Source of the DNA: Komagataeibacter sp. FNDCF1
Lineage (GTDB): Bacteria; Pseudomonadota; Alphaproteobacteria; Acetobacterales; Acetobacteraceae
Reading direction: 5' to 3'
Assembly (NCBI RefSeq): GCF_021295335.1
Contig: NZ_JAIWOT010000001.1
Location: forward strand, 3,390,001-3,454,000
Length of the DNA: 64,000 nt
Positions within the stretch are counted from its first letter, which is position 1. Each line of letters opens with the position of its first letter. Under the pieces are notes generated by a model, which made no database searches, was not told the origin of the DNA, and worked only from the letters and a program-made list of their open reading frames with translations. Position numbers and translations under genes: made by a program. Positions 55,062 through 63,703 of this stretch are shown here, piece after piece.

Positions 55062-56432
55062 ATGAAGGTCAGGCGGTTGCGGCGCGGGGGCACAATGGGG
55101 CGGTGCCTGTCGTGGGGGCCGGTCAGTATCATGGTGCTGGGAATGGGGCTGCATGCCAGCAAGGCGCATGCGCAGCTGATTCAGCAGCTTTTTCCATCGG
55201 ATGTACCAGGGTACGCCACCGATATGACCGGTTCGGTCGTGACGCGCCAGATGATGGGCCAGCAGAGCGACGGGATCGGGCTGGGCAGCTGGCTGTTGCG
55301 GCCCACGGCATCTGAAAACGTGGGCTACAACACCAACACGCTGGGTATTCCCGGTTCGGGCAGCCCGGCGGTGCAGACATCGGCCAATGTCAGCGCCAAT
55401 TCACGCTGGCGCCGGCATGCGCTGGGGGCGTCGGTCGGGATGGATGATCACCGTTACCCCACGCAGTCCATTGCCAGCTATACCAACTGGCATGGCAGCA
55501 TCGGTGGTTCGCTCAACCTGGGCCATGACACGCTCAGCGCCGCTTTCTCGCATTATCAGTATCACCTTTCCGCGACCAATCTGGGCGTGTACGGGGTGGT
55601 CTACCCCGTACCCTACCAGGTCAATGACGGGCGGCTGACCTATACCAAGACGTTCGGGCGCTTCAGTCTGATCCCGGCCTTTGATTATCAGGACTTCTCC
55701 TTCGGGACGGCACCGGGGCCGATTTCCATCGATTACGGCACCATCAGCCACAAGGTGGAAACGGGGTCGCTGACTTCGCGCTTTGCGTTCTCGCCGGGTA
55801 ATTCGGCGGTTGCCGTCCTGCGTGGTTCGGCGGCGCAGTACGATGCCGCCATTCAGGCATCAACCAACAATTATGCCGACGGGGCCGGGTTTGTCGGGGT
55901 GGACTTCCGCAGCGGGCAGGTGTGGCAGTACCGCCTGCTGGTGGGCGGTGAGACGCGCAGCTTTGCCAACGGTTACAGCCCGTCGGTCAGCACGCCCACG
56001 TTCGAGGTCAACGTATCGTGGATGCCGCGCAGGATCGACACGGTCAACCTGACGGCAGGCCGCCACCTGAGCGACCCCGAAACCCCCTTTGCCCGCAATC
56101 AGGTCATTACCGACGTGCGGCTGCAATGGGATCATGAACTCCGCCACAACGTGTTCCTGCGCGCCTATGGCGAGTTCGGGGAGAGTGATTCCCAGTCCGG
56201 GATGCAGGTTACGGGCGCGACCGCCACGCTTGGGGGCAACCGGTTGCAGAAGCAGATCCATTTCGGGGGGTCTGTTTTCTGGAATATCGACCGCCATGTC
56301 CGCGCGTCCCTTACCTACAACTATGTCAATAACGCCACATCGGGCGGAAACGTGAATTATCTGAACATCCCGGGACGCCTTTCGACGTTTACAAGCAATA
56401 CCGTACTATTGGGCTTTTCCTTCTCCGGTTAG
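55062..56432 (+). CDS. Outer-membrane beta-barrel protein of the exopolysaccharide cluster
   Basis: 456 residues with a signal peptide (SWGPVSIMVLGMGLHASKAH, cut near AHA-Q). The rest is mostly amphipathic strands rich in Tyr, Phe, Ser and Asn, ending in SNTVLLGFSFSG, an outer-membrane-type terminus. It resembles the BBP2-type barrel proteins common in acetic-acid-bacteria exopolysaccharide clusters. It may form or assist the outer-membrane exit next to the short Wza-like lipoprotein, which lacks its own large barrel. It lies 8 bases after the flippase and 62 bases before the Wza-like gene. Confidence 0.78.
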   Translation: MKVRRLRRGGTMGRCLSWGPVSIMVLGMGLHASKAHAQLIQQLFPSDVPGYATDMTGSVVTRQMMGQQSDGIGLGSWLLRPTASENVGYNTNTLGIPGSGSPAVQTSANVSANSRWRRHALGASVGMDDHRYPTQSIASYTNWHGSIGGSLNLGHDTLSAAFSHYQYHLSATNLGVYGVVYPVPYQVNDGRLTYTKTFGRFSLIPAFDYQDFSFGTAPGPISIDYGTISHKVETGSLTSRFAFSPGNSAVAVLRGSAAQYDAAIQASTNNYADGAGFVGVDFRSGQVWQYRLLVGGETRSFANGYSPSVSTPTFEVNVSWMPRRIDTVNLTAGRHLSDPETPFARNQVITDVRLQWDHELRHNVFLRAYGEFGESDSQSGMQVTGATATLGGNRLQKQIHFGGSVFWNIDRHVRASLTYNYVNNATSGGNVNYLNIPGRLSTFTSNTVLLGFSFSG

Positions 56433-56494
56433 CGAGAGGCCCTTTGGGCCATCAGAATGGGGAAAGTCGCATTTATAATGATTTGGGAGTGGCC

Positions 56495-57085
56495 ATGTTT
56501 GCAATGATACGGAGTACGTGTCGGCCTGGAGTGATGCAGGCAGTCGCCGCTACAGCCCTGCTGACACTGGGTTCATGTGCGTCGGCGCGGGAACAGTCTT
56601 TTGAAGCGGTTGATACCAGTACCTATCATCTTGGTCCGGGTGACCAGGTGCGTGTCATTACCTATAACGACCCGCAGTTGAGCAATACCTTTACCGTAAG
56701 TGACAACGGAAATATCGACTTTCCGCTGCTGGGCGTGGTGCCTGCGGCAGGGGCTGCGCCACGGGATCTGGCGCAGCGCATTTCCTCCAGTCTGGAAAGC
56801 AAGGGCATCCTGTTCCAGCCCAGTGTTTCGGTGGAAATAGCGCAGTACCGGCCCATCTACATACTGGGTGAGGTCAATCATCCCGGGCAGTATCCCTACC
56901 AGCCGGGCATGACCATGCTTACGGCCGTGGCACTGGCGGGCGGGTTTACCTATCGCGCCATAACCACGCATGCGACCGATGTGCGCCACGAAAACCTGAC
57001 CACACCTGCGCATGAAGGCCGCATTACACGTGCGACCGAACTGCTGCCCGGTGACGTCGTAACGATAGATGAAAGATTTTTCTAA
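56495..57085 (+). CDS. Wza-like polysaccharide export lipoprotein (GumB-like)
   Basis: A 196-residue protein with a lipoprotein signal ending in LLTLGSC (Cys about residue 28). A polysaccharide-export (PES) domain follows: YHLGPGDQVRVITYNDPQLS (about 42-61), then ISVSDNG-like FTVSDNGNIDFPLLGVV (about 64) and an SLBB domain with PIYILGEVNHPGQYPYQPGM (about 124). It is much shorter than E. coli Wza (about 380 residues), like GumB of Xanthomonas. ATG 56495 has GGGAG about 6 bases before it. It should form the periplasmic/outer-membrane channel with the Wzc-like protein. Confidence 0.93.
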   Translation: MFAMIRSTCRPGVMQAVAATALLTLGSCASAREQSFEAVDTSTYHLGPGDQVRVITYNDPQLSNTFTVSDNGNIDFPLLGVVPAAGAAPRDLAQRISSSLESKGILFQPSVSVEIAQYRPIYILGEVNHPGQYPYQPGMTMLTAVALAGGFTYRAITTHATDVRHENLTTPAHEGRITRATELLPGDVVTIDERFF

Positions 57086-57116
57086 AGCCTGAACCAACAT
57101 GCAATAAGGGGATAAC

Positions 57117-58268
57117 ATGCCAAGGGCCCGTTCCATCCCCAGCCTGACCGGTGTGCGCGGTGTTGCGGCGTTGTGGGTCTTCATGACCCACTTCTACGGT
57201 CTGGCTGCCGACATGCTTCATCAGCCATGGATGCTGAATTCACTGTTTCTGTTCAACGGTTTTCGCGGCGTTGACCTGTTTTTCGTGCTGTCGGGCTTCA
57301 TCCTCATGCATGTGCATGAAGGGCAGTTCGTGCAGTTGCGCTGGCATGTCATCCGTGACTTTTTCATTATCCGTTTCTTCCGTGTCTATCCGCTCAATAC
57401 CTTTATCCTGCTTGCGCTGGTTCCGCTTGTACTGTTCGCCCCCGGTTACGTTGCCATGCAGCGTCATTATACCGATCCGGCCTTTGCCTACCGCGCGCAT
57501 AACCTGTCCGTTGCCGGTTTTGTCCAGACCCTGCTGCTGGTACAGACCTGGACAGTGCTGAAACTGGGGGAGTGGAACATCGTATCATGGACACTGAGTG
57601 CTGAAGTGCTGGGCTACATCCTGTTCCCGCTGCTGGCCATGGCGGCCATGCGCATTGCCAGCCTGCGCAGTGCCGTGGCGGTATGCGCGGCAAGCCTGGT
57701 CACACTGGTGGCCATCCTGTTTGTCTGCCACCATGCCAATAACAATCCGACCGGTACGTTTGGCGCCATCCGCATGTTCTTCTGCTTTACTGCGGGGATT
57801 GTACTGTACCGTGTCTATAATTTGGCCCCTGCGGGTACGGAGCGGCACGGGGCGGCGATTACAATGGGGGCGGTTGCATTCATTGCCCTTACCCTGTTCT
57901 TTCCGGTTGTTCCGGTATGTGATGTATTTGGTTTTACGGCCCTTATATTTGGTCTGGCCTATCAGCGCGGGGTGATCAATACGTTCCTGTCATCTGCGCC
58001 GGTCATGTGGCTGGGGCGGATATCGTTTTCGTTCTATCTGGCGCATTACCTGATTATCGGCATCCTGTCGTGGGCCATGGGCCAATGGCTGCGTAATCTT
58101 GGTTCTGTCGGAAGCATGACGGCAACAGTTGCAATATTCGCCCTGTGCCTGCTGGTTGGCGTGGTGTGTTACCATCTGATTGAACGGCCATCACAGCGGC
58201 TGGGCCGCCGTGTCATGCAATGGGTCGAGGCGCGTGATGCCCGCGCGGGTGTGCAACGGATTGCATGA
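57117..58268 (+). CDS. Acyltransferase-3 family membrane protein (second exopolysaccharide acyltransferase)
   Basis: 383 residues, polytopic. N-terminal block IPSLTGVRGVAALWVFMTHF (about 7-26) with active-site His, then NGFRGVDLFFVLSGFILMHV (about 47), and a C-terminal SFSFYLAHYLIIGILSWAMG (about 304). It lies 31 bases after the Wza-like gene. With the minus-strand enzyme at 39486-40667 it gives the locus two independent O-acyltransferases, which fits acetan's two acetyl positions. Which site each modifies is unknown. Confidence 0.9.
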   Translation: MPRARSIPSLTGVRGVAALWVFMTHFYGLAADMLHQPWMLNSLFLFNGFRGVDLFFVLSGFILMHVHEGQFVQLRWHVIRDFFIIRFFRVYPLNTFILLALVPLVLFAPGYVAMQRHYTDPAFAYRAHNLSVAGFVQTLLLVQTWTVLKLGEWNIVSWTLSAEVLGYILFPLLAMAAMRIASLRSAVAVCAASLVTLVAILFVCHHANNNPTGTFGAIRMFFCFTAGIVLYRVYNLAPAGTERHGAAITMGAVAFIALTLFFPVVPVCDVFGFTALIFGLAYQRGVINTFLSSAPVMWLGRISFSFYLAHYLIIGILSWAMGQWLRNLGSVGSMTATVAIFALCLLVGVVCYHLIERPSQRLGRRVMQWVEARDARAGVQRIA

Positions 58269-58498
58269 ACATTTTATTGATAAAATCCCGTTACCACCTT
58301 CATGCGTTACCATTTTCAATGATCGGGGGTATGAGGCACACATTTCTGACACACACGACATATTACAGTCACACGATGCTCTTATATTACAGTTCTGTCT
58401 GTCGTTATCCGGTTGGATCCTGATCAGTAATGCTCCCGCCTTCTGTCATGGTCGGGTGGGGCAACGTGTAACGACACAGGGGAGGAAGGAAGCAAGGA

Positions 58499-59575
58499 AT
58501 GCGTATACTGATAACGGGCGGGTGTGGATTCATCGGCTCGGCGGTCGTGCGGCATCTGATCAGCCAGACCACGCATGAAGTCCTGAACGTGGATGCCCTG
58601 ACCTATGCGGCCAGCGAGCAGGCCACGCAGGCCGCGGCAGAGAGTGGCCGCTACCGGCTGGAAGTCGCCAACATCATCGATGCCGGTGCCATGGACCGGG
58701 TCTTTGCCGAATTCCAGCCCGATGCCGTCATGCATCTGGCTGCGGAAAGTCATGTTGACCGGTCGATTGATGGCCCTGGTACTTTTGTCAGTACAAACAT
58801 CGTCGGTACCTATACATTGCTCGAAGCTGCGCGGCGCTGGTGGTCCGGACTGGATACAGCGCGGCAGAAGGCCTTCCGTTTCCATCACATTTCCACCGAT
58901 GAAGTATTTGGCGCACTGCAGCCGGGTGATCCGCCCTTTACCGAACAGACACCCTATGACCCGCGCAGTCCCTATTCGGCCAGCAAGGCATCATCCGATC
59001 ATCTGGTGCGGGCATGGTACCATACCTATGGACTGCCCACCTTCGTCACCAATACCACAAACAATTATGGTCCGTGGCACTTCCCGGAAAAGCTGATCCC
59101 TCTTGTCACCATCAACGCGATTGAAGGGCAGGAACTGCCCGTCTATGGCGCGGGGCAAAATGTGCGCGACTGGCTGTTCGTGGAAGATCACGCCGAAGCG
59201 CTGGTGCGCGCGGTGGAGCGCGGCCAGCCGGGCGAGACCTACGCCATCGGTGCACGCCAGCCCCGTACCAACATGGAAGTGGTTCAGGCGATCTGTTCCA
59301 TTCTTGATGAATTGCGGCCCGACCCGGCTGGCCCGCATGCACGCCTGATCCGCCATGTGACGGACCGGCCGGGGCACGATTTCCGTTACGAAATCGATCC
59401 GTCCCATGCCGAGCGTGCGCTGGACTGGCACGCGAAGCATGATTTCGAACATGGCATCCGTCGCACGGTGCAGTGGTATCTTGATAACCGCGAATGGTGG
59501 GAAGCCATCCGCGCCGCACGCTATGGCGGGCAGCGCCTTGGGCAGGCAGGAAAGACGATGGGAACAGCAGCATGA
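58499..59575 (+). CDS. rfbB: dTDP-glucose 4,6-dehydratase (RmlB)
   Basis: A 358-residue extended SDR. ILITGGCGFIGSAVVRHL (residues 3-20) binds NAD. MHLAAESHVDRSIDGP (about 79), FHHISTDEVFGAL (about 126, catalytic Asp-Glu), SPYSASKASSDHLVRAW (about 160, catalytic Tyr and Lys) and NNYGPWHFPEKLIP (about 187) are diagnostic of RmlB. A strong ribosome site (ggaggaagg) lies 12-18 bases before the ATG. The stop overlaps the rfbA start (ATGA). About 230 bases without a gene precede it, so it may have its own promoter. Confidence 0.97.
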   Translation: MRILITGGCGFIGSAVVRHLISQTTHEVLNVDALTYAASEQATQAAAESGRYRLEVANIIDAGAMDRVFAEFQPDAVMHLAAESHVDRSIDGPGTFVSTNIVGTYTLLEAARRWWSGLDTARQKAFRFHHISTDEVFGALQPGDPPFTEQTPYDPRSPYSASKASSDHLVRAWYHTYGLPTFVTNTTNNYGPWHFPEKLIPLVTINAIEGQELPVYGAGQNVRDWLFVEDHAEALVRAVERGQPGETYAIGARQPRTNMEVVQAICSILDELRPDPAGPHARLIRHVTDRPGHDFRYEIDPSHAERALDWHAKHDFEHGIRRTVQWYLDNREWWEAIRAARYGGQRLGQAGKTMGTAA

Positions 59576-60471
59576 GTAAAGACGCACACCAGAAGCCGAC
59601 CAAGGGTATACTGCTTGCGGGCGGGTCGGGAACCCGCCTGCACCCGATGACACTGGCGGTCAGCAAGCAGCTGCTGCCGGTTTATGACAAGCCGATGATC
59701 TTCTATCCGCTCTCCACCCTTATGCTGGCGGGCATACGCGATATCATGATCATTTCCACCCCGGCGGACCTGCCGCAGTTCAAGCGCCTGCTGGGTGACG
59801 GGTCGGATATGGGTGTTACCTTCACCTACCGTGAACAGCCGTCACCCGATGGCATTGCCCAGGCCTTTGTCATAGCCGATGACTGGCTGGATGATGCGCC
59901 CTGCGGGCTGGTGCTGGGGGATAACCTGATTTTTGCCGACCATCTGGGCAAGCAGATGCGTGCGGCGGCCACGCGCCCGGTCGGGGCCACGGTCTTTGCC
60001 TATCAGGTGCGTGATCCCGAACGTTATGGCGTGGTCAGTTTTGGTGAAGACGGCCACGCACACGACATTGTTGAAAAACCCCAGGAGCCGGAATCGAACT
60101 GGGCCGTAACGGGCCTGTATTTCTATGATGGCAACGTGCGTGAATATGCGCGCAACCTCAAGCCATCGGCACGCGGGGAACTGGAAATTACCGACCTTAA
60201 CCGGATCTACCTGCAAAAGGGCCAACTGCATGTCCAGCGCCTGGGGCGTGGCTGCGCATGGCTGGATGCCGGCATGCCTGACAGCCTGATGGAGGCAGGC
60301 CAGTTCGTGCATACGATCCAGTCCCGGCAGGGACTTCTGGTCGGTTCCCCGCACGAGATCGCCTTCCGCATGGGCTTCATAGATGCGGACCAGCTGAAGG
60401 CCTATGCCCAGCGCATGATCAAGACCGAACTGGGGCGGATCCTCATGGAAATAGCCCAGGGCGAATCCTGA
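59572..60471 (+). CDS. rfbA: Glucose-1-phosphate thymidylyltransferase (RmlA)
   Basis: 299 residues, first enzyme of dTDP-rhamnose synthesis. ILLAGGSGTRLHPMTLAVSK (about 13-32) is the nucleotide-binding signature, followed by QLLPVYDKPMIFYPLSTLML. GDNLIFADHLGK (about 116), ERYGVVSFGEDG (about 150) and GRGCAWLDAGMPDSLMEAG (about 224) are typical of RmlA. ATG 59572 overlaps the rfbB stop; the open frame from 59494 is inside rfbB. It ends the long plus-strand exopolysaccharide operon. The partners rfbC and rfbD lie in the minus-strand arm. Confidence 0.97.
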   Translation: MSKDAHQKPTKGILLAGGSGTRLHPMTLAVSKQLLPVYDKPMIFYPLSTLMLAGIRDIMIISTPADLPQFKRLLGDGSDMGVTFTYREQPSPDGIAQAFVIADDWLDDAPCGLVLGDNLIFADHLGKQMRAAATRPVGATVFAYQVRDPERYGVVSFGEDGHAHDIVEKPQEPESNWAVTGLYFYDGNVREYARNLKPSARGELEITDLNRIYLQKGQLHVQRLGRGCAWLDAGMPDSLMEAGQFVHTIQSRQGLLVGSPHEIAFRMGFIDADQLKAYAQRMIKTELGRILMEIAQGES

Positions 60472-60746
60472 ACCGTCAGCCCGTCCCGCAGTCCTTGATG
60501 GCGCTGCGGGCAGGCAGGCTGCCGTTGCGCCTGTTGCCTGTCATGTCATGACGGAGCATGGCGGCAGACGGGGGGGGGGCAGGCCAGTTCCCTGCCTGCC
60601 TGGCTGCCGCCAGACCCGGTCGCTGTGCAAGGATTGCGGTACCATCAAAAAGCCGTGTGGCCGGGAATGGATCAGTGCCGCCAAGTCCATGGTGGTGCAG
60701 GTTCATCCGGTTGTTTTTGCAAGACTGATATAGTCAGGAGACTGTT

Positions 60747-61517
60747 ATGGGACGGGTATCGGGGAAAGTGGCGCTGGTGACCGGGGCCGCGCTGGGCATT
60801 GGCAAGGCGACGGCCCTGCTGCTGGCGCGTGAAGGGGCCAGGGTTGTCGTGGCCGACATGAAGGAGCAGGAAGGTCACGCCGTCGTGGCGGAAATCGAGG
60901 CGGCGGGCGGAGAGGCCCTGTTCGTGTCCCTCAACGTGACGGTGGAGGAAGACTGGAGCCAGGCAATGGCCGCGATCGAAAAGCAGTTCGGGCGGCTGGA
61001 TATCGCGGTCAACAATGCAGGCATCGCCTATACCGGCACGGTGGAATCAACCAGCCTGGCGGACTGGCGGCGGGTGCAGGCGGTCAACCTTGACGGCGTC
61101 TTCCTGGGTACCCGTCATGCCGTGGAGGCCATGAAGCCACATGGCGGGGGATCAATCGTCAATCTTTCCTCCATCGAGGGGCTGGTGGGCGATCCCACGC
61201 TGGCTGCCTATAATGCAAGCAAGGGCGGCGTGCGGCTGTTCACCAAGTCCGCTGCCCTGCACTGCGCGCGTTCGGGCTACAAGATCCGGGTCAACTCGGT
61301 CCATCCCGGCTATATCTGGACCCCCATGGTGCAGGGGCTGACAGCCGAAACACCCGACCAGGTGGCGGCGCGGCAGAAACTGATTGACCTGCACCCACTT
61401 GGTCATCTGGGCGAGCCGGATGACATTGCTTACGGCATCCTGTTCCTGGCATCCGATGAATCCCGCTTCATGACCGGAAGCGAGCTGGTGATCGACGGCG
61501 GGTATACCGCACAATAA
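60747..61517 (+). CDS. Short-chain dehydrogenase/reductase
   Basis: A 256-residue classical SDR. KVALVTGAALGIGKATALLL (about 7-26) is the TGXXXGXG cofactor motif and VVADMKEQE (about 36) suggests NAD(H) preference. NNAGIAYTG (about 90), the catalytic Ser in NLSSIEGLVG (about 139), Tyr and Lys in LAAYNASKGG (about 152) and the ending SELVIDGGYTAQ complete the fold. It resembles cyclopentanol/secondary-alcohol or glucose dehydrogenases; the substrate is unknown. An AGGAG ribosome site precedes the ATG. It stands alone between the exopolysaccharide operon and a convergent gene. Confidence 0.92.
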   Translation: MGRVSGKVALVTGAALGIGKATALLLAREGARVVVADMKEQEGHAVVAEIEAAGGEALFVSLNVTVEEDWSQAMAAIEKQFGRLDIAVNNAGIAYTGTVESTSLADWRRVQAVNLDGVFLGTRHAVEAMKPHGGGSIVNLSSIEGLVGDPTLAAYNASKGGVRLFTKSAALHCARSGYKIRVNSVHPGYIWTPMVQGLTAETPDQVAARQKLIDLHPLGHLGEPDDIAYGILFLASDESRFMTGSELVIDGGYTAQ

Positions 61518-61540
61518 AGCCGCGACATGACATGAAACGG

Positions 61541-61570
61541 ACCTGTCCCCCGGCATGCCCGGGCGGACAG
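61541..61570. terminator. GC-rich hairpin between convergent genes
   Basis: CTGTCC-CCCGG (from 61543) pairs with CCGGG-GGACAG (to 61570), with a one-base mismatch region and CATG at the loop. It lies 25 bases after the SDR stop, before the convergent gene's stop. There is no T-run, so it is a weak intrinsic terminator at best. Confidence 0.45.
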
Positions 61571-61592
61571 ACCCGTATGTACCCGATGGCCA

Positions 61593-62579
61593 TCAGGGGC
61601 AGCGGCGCGGCACGTAGGACACCACGCGGTCAAGCAGCGTGTTCATTTCGGGCCGTGTCACGGGGTCCAGGCAGGTGGCGACGTAGGCGCGGGCGCGCTG
61701 CTTGATCATGTTGGCGGAGCGCAGATTTATGGCCAGCATGTCACTTTCCGCAACCAGGTCGGCCACTGTCATGTGGCGGTGGAAGGCCGTGCGCGTGATA
61801 TCAAAGGCCAGGTGGTCCACCACCGTCTTCATCTCCGCCTTGCCAAAGGCGGAGTGGCAGTTCAGCAGTTGTGTATGTGCCTGCGCGTAAAGCCTGATCT
61901 GGGGCAGATGTCCGCTGCGATGGAAATGCCGCTGGTGCCACGCCCGTGCCCATATGTGTTCGCGGTGGGCGGTCTCGTATTCATGCATGTCGGCATTGTC
62001 ATCGCAGATCAGGGCATGCACCGCGTGCGCCGCCAGCCATGCGGATGCAAAATCCGGATAGGCCTGCCCGTTCCATAATGGCTCCGCATTGCCGGAACTG
62101 GTGGCAAAGCGGAAATTACGCTGCCCATCCACACCATACAGGATGCAGATACCCTGTGTCGTGGTGGTATCACGACCCAGTACAAGGATATGCCCCCCGT
62201 CACCTGCATGCATGTGGCGCTGCAGGGTGAACAGGTCGAACAGGGTCTCGTCATCAGCCGATCGTCCGGTATGGGCCTTTACATAGGTCAGGAAGAGCGG
62301 ATTGTGCACGCCGGTCACGCCACGGGGGCAGAAATCAAACCGCCACCAGCGTGACATCTTGACCAGATGGAACGCCAGTGCGTTACGCAGCCGGGTCAGT
62401 TCCGGCGGGTGGGTACCCGCTTCGCACAGGGCCTGTACATCACGGAACCGTCCGGCCAATGTGTTGATCTGCCGGGCAAAGGGGCGATTGGGGTCAAGAT
62501 AGCCGAGAAACCGGTCGGGGGCGGAATGTTCAAGGTGCCAGTCGGCCGTGCATCCTGTGCTTTCACTCATGATTGACAT
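61593..62579 (-). CDS. Protein of unknown function
   Basis: 328 residues, not recognised. It is soluble-looking: no signal peptide, no membrane segment. It is unusually rich in His, Trp and Arg, with clusters such as LQRHMHAGDGGHILVLGRD (about 137-155), YETAHREHIWARAWHQRHFH (about 203) and a two-cysteine end. The first half (FHLVKMSRWWRFDFCPRGV, then GICILYGVDGQRNFRFATSS) could be a small alpha/beta domain. Start at 62579 or at the second Met of MSIMSES. It is convergent with the SDR gene and divergent from dps, sharing the region with a Fur-box-like palindrome. Coding is likely from its length and GC-type codon use. Confidence 0.6.
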   Translation of the reverse strand: MSIMSESTGCTADWHLEHSAPDRFLGYLDPNRPFARQINTLAGRFRDVQALCEAGTHPPELTRLRNALAFHLVKMSRWWRFDFCPRGVTGVHNPLFLTYVKAHTGRSADDETLFDLFTLQRHMHAGDGGHILVLGRDTTTTQGICILYGVDGQRNFRFATSSGNAEPLWNGQAYPDFASAWLAAHAVHALICDDNADMHEYETAHREHIWARAWHQRHFHRSGHLPQIRLYAQAHTQLLNCHSAFGKAEMKTVVDHLAFDITRTAFHRHMTVADLVAESDMLAINLRSANMIKQRARAYVATCLDPVTRPEMNTLLDRVVSYVPRRCP

Positions 62580-62900
62580 GATCCCTGCATGAAAAAAAGA
62601 AGTGCGGCATCACCGCATGACGGCGATGCCGCATAAGGTTTCACGGCCTGGTGCTGGGAAATCGACGGTTGGGAAAACTGTCCTGGAATGCCGTGAGTGT
62701 TTTTCTGATATTGCAAACGAATATCAATTGCAAATAAAAAAATGACATGTCCCGCATGCCCGTATCGTGACGGGCGGGGCACTGGGTGCCGTATGGGAAC
62801 CATTCAGGGAACTTGTGGGCAGGCGGGCGCTTAAGGGGGCGCAGCCGGGTGACCGGCGCCTGCGTGCTTTGCAGGTAGATCGCAGAAAGTGGAGATGATG
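62580..62900. promoter_or_regulatory. Intergenic region upstream of dps
   Basis: 321 bases between the divergent unknown gene and dps. It has an AT-rich core (62697-62745) with a palindrome and a direct repeat described separately. The dps ribosome site (agtggag) lies at 62888-62894. No gene is supported. Confidence 0.5.
62707..62734. promoter_or_regulatory. Fur-box-like palindrome with direct repeat
   Basis: GATATTGCAAACGAATATC at 62707-62725 is an imperfect palindrome that matches 13 of 19 positions of the classical Fur box. The octamer ATTGCAAA occurs at 62710-62717 and again 17 bases on at 62727-62734. It lies about 170 bases before dps, a gene often under iron or peroxide control. The binding protein could be Fur, Irr/RirA or another factor. 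Confidence 0.4.
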
Positions 62901-63440
62901 ATGACAACCAAGGCAGCTGAAGCCGGCAAGGCTCATGTCCGGACCTATCTCGGCACTCCGACGGACCTGGAGCACGACGCGGTGCATGAAATCGCAGCCG
63001 GGCTGAAGACGGTGCTGGCAGATGTGTTTGCGCTCTATATCAAGACCAAGAACTTCCACTGGCATATGAGTGGCCGCCATTTTCGTGACTATCACCTGCT
63101 GCTGGATGAACAGGGTGACCAGATCTTTGCCATGACCGACCCCATGGCGGAACGGGCGCGCAAGATTGGTGGCAATACGCTGCATTCCGTGGGCGAGATC
63201 GCACGGCTGACCGGTGTGGCTGACAATGATGCCGACTATGTCACGCCCGAGGACATGCTGGCCGAGCTGCGTGAGGACAACCTTGCCCTGACCGCCCGCA
63301 TGCGCGCGGTCCATGCCGTATGTGATGAAGGCAATGATGTCGCCACCGCAAGCCTGCTGGAAACCTGGATTGACGAGACCGAGCGGCGCACATGGTTCCT
63401 GTTCGAAGCCACCCGTCCGGCCTTTGGCAGTAATAACTGA
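62901..63440 (+). CDS. dps: Dps, DNA-binding ferritin-like protein
   Basis: 179 residues. Dps forms a 12-subunit shell that oxidises Fe(II) with peroxide and stores iron, protecting DNA. The ferroxidase segment is visible: YIKTKNFHWHMSGRHFRDYH (about residues 45-64) with the two His ligands, then LLLDEQGDQIFAMTDPMAER (about 65-84) with Asp/Glu ligands. The C-terminal WIDETERRTWFLFEA is also family-like. ATG 62901 fits the agtggag ribosome site best among clustered starts (GTG 62889, ATG 62895, 62898). A terminator follows 23 bases after the stop. Confidence 0.95.
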   Translation: MTTKAAEAGKAHVRTYLGTPTDLEHDAVHEIAAGLKTVLADVFALYIKTKNFHWHMSGRHFRDYHLLLDEQGDQIFAMTDPMAERARKIGGNTLHSVGEIARLTGVADNDADYVTPEDMLAELREDNLALTARMRAVHAVCDEGNDVATASLLETWIDETERRTWFLFEATRPAFGSNN

Positions 63441-63463
63441 ACCAGCATTCCCTCCGCAGGGGT

Positions 63464-63489
63464 AAAAGGGCGGCAACCCGCCCTTTTTT
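63464..63489 (+). terminator. Rho-independent terminator after dps
   Basis: AAAAGGGCGG-CAAC-CCGCCCTTTT forms a perfect 10-bp stem with a 4-base loop, followed by TT. Textbook intrinsic terminator, 23 bases after the dps stop. Confidence 0.93.
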
Positions 63490-63703
63490 CATATCCGGGC
63501 CATGCGCAGGGCATCCGTGTCCGCAGGGTCCGGCCGCATGGGCTGCGGAAATATCCGCCCCGCCTGCGGCCCGTCGCGCATAAGCCTGCGCCGCATATGG
63601 CGGGGCGTGCATGGTCATGCCCTGTGCGGGCGGGCGGTCCCTTGCCTCATCCCATATATCCGCTATCGTAACGTTTCCAACCGGGCAGGGACATGACGGG
63701 ACC

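Noticed and set aside
60569-60579. Long G-run before the SDR gene as a phase-variable switch
   Set aside because: It lies in an intergenic region about 170 bases before the gene, outside any coding frame and not between recognisable promoter boxes.
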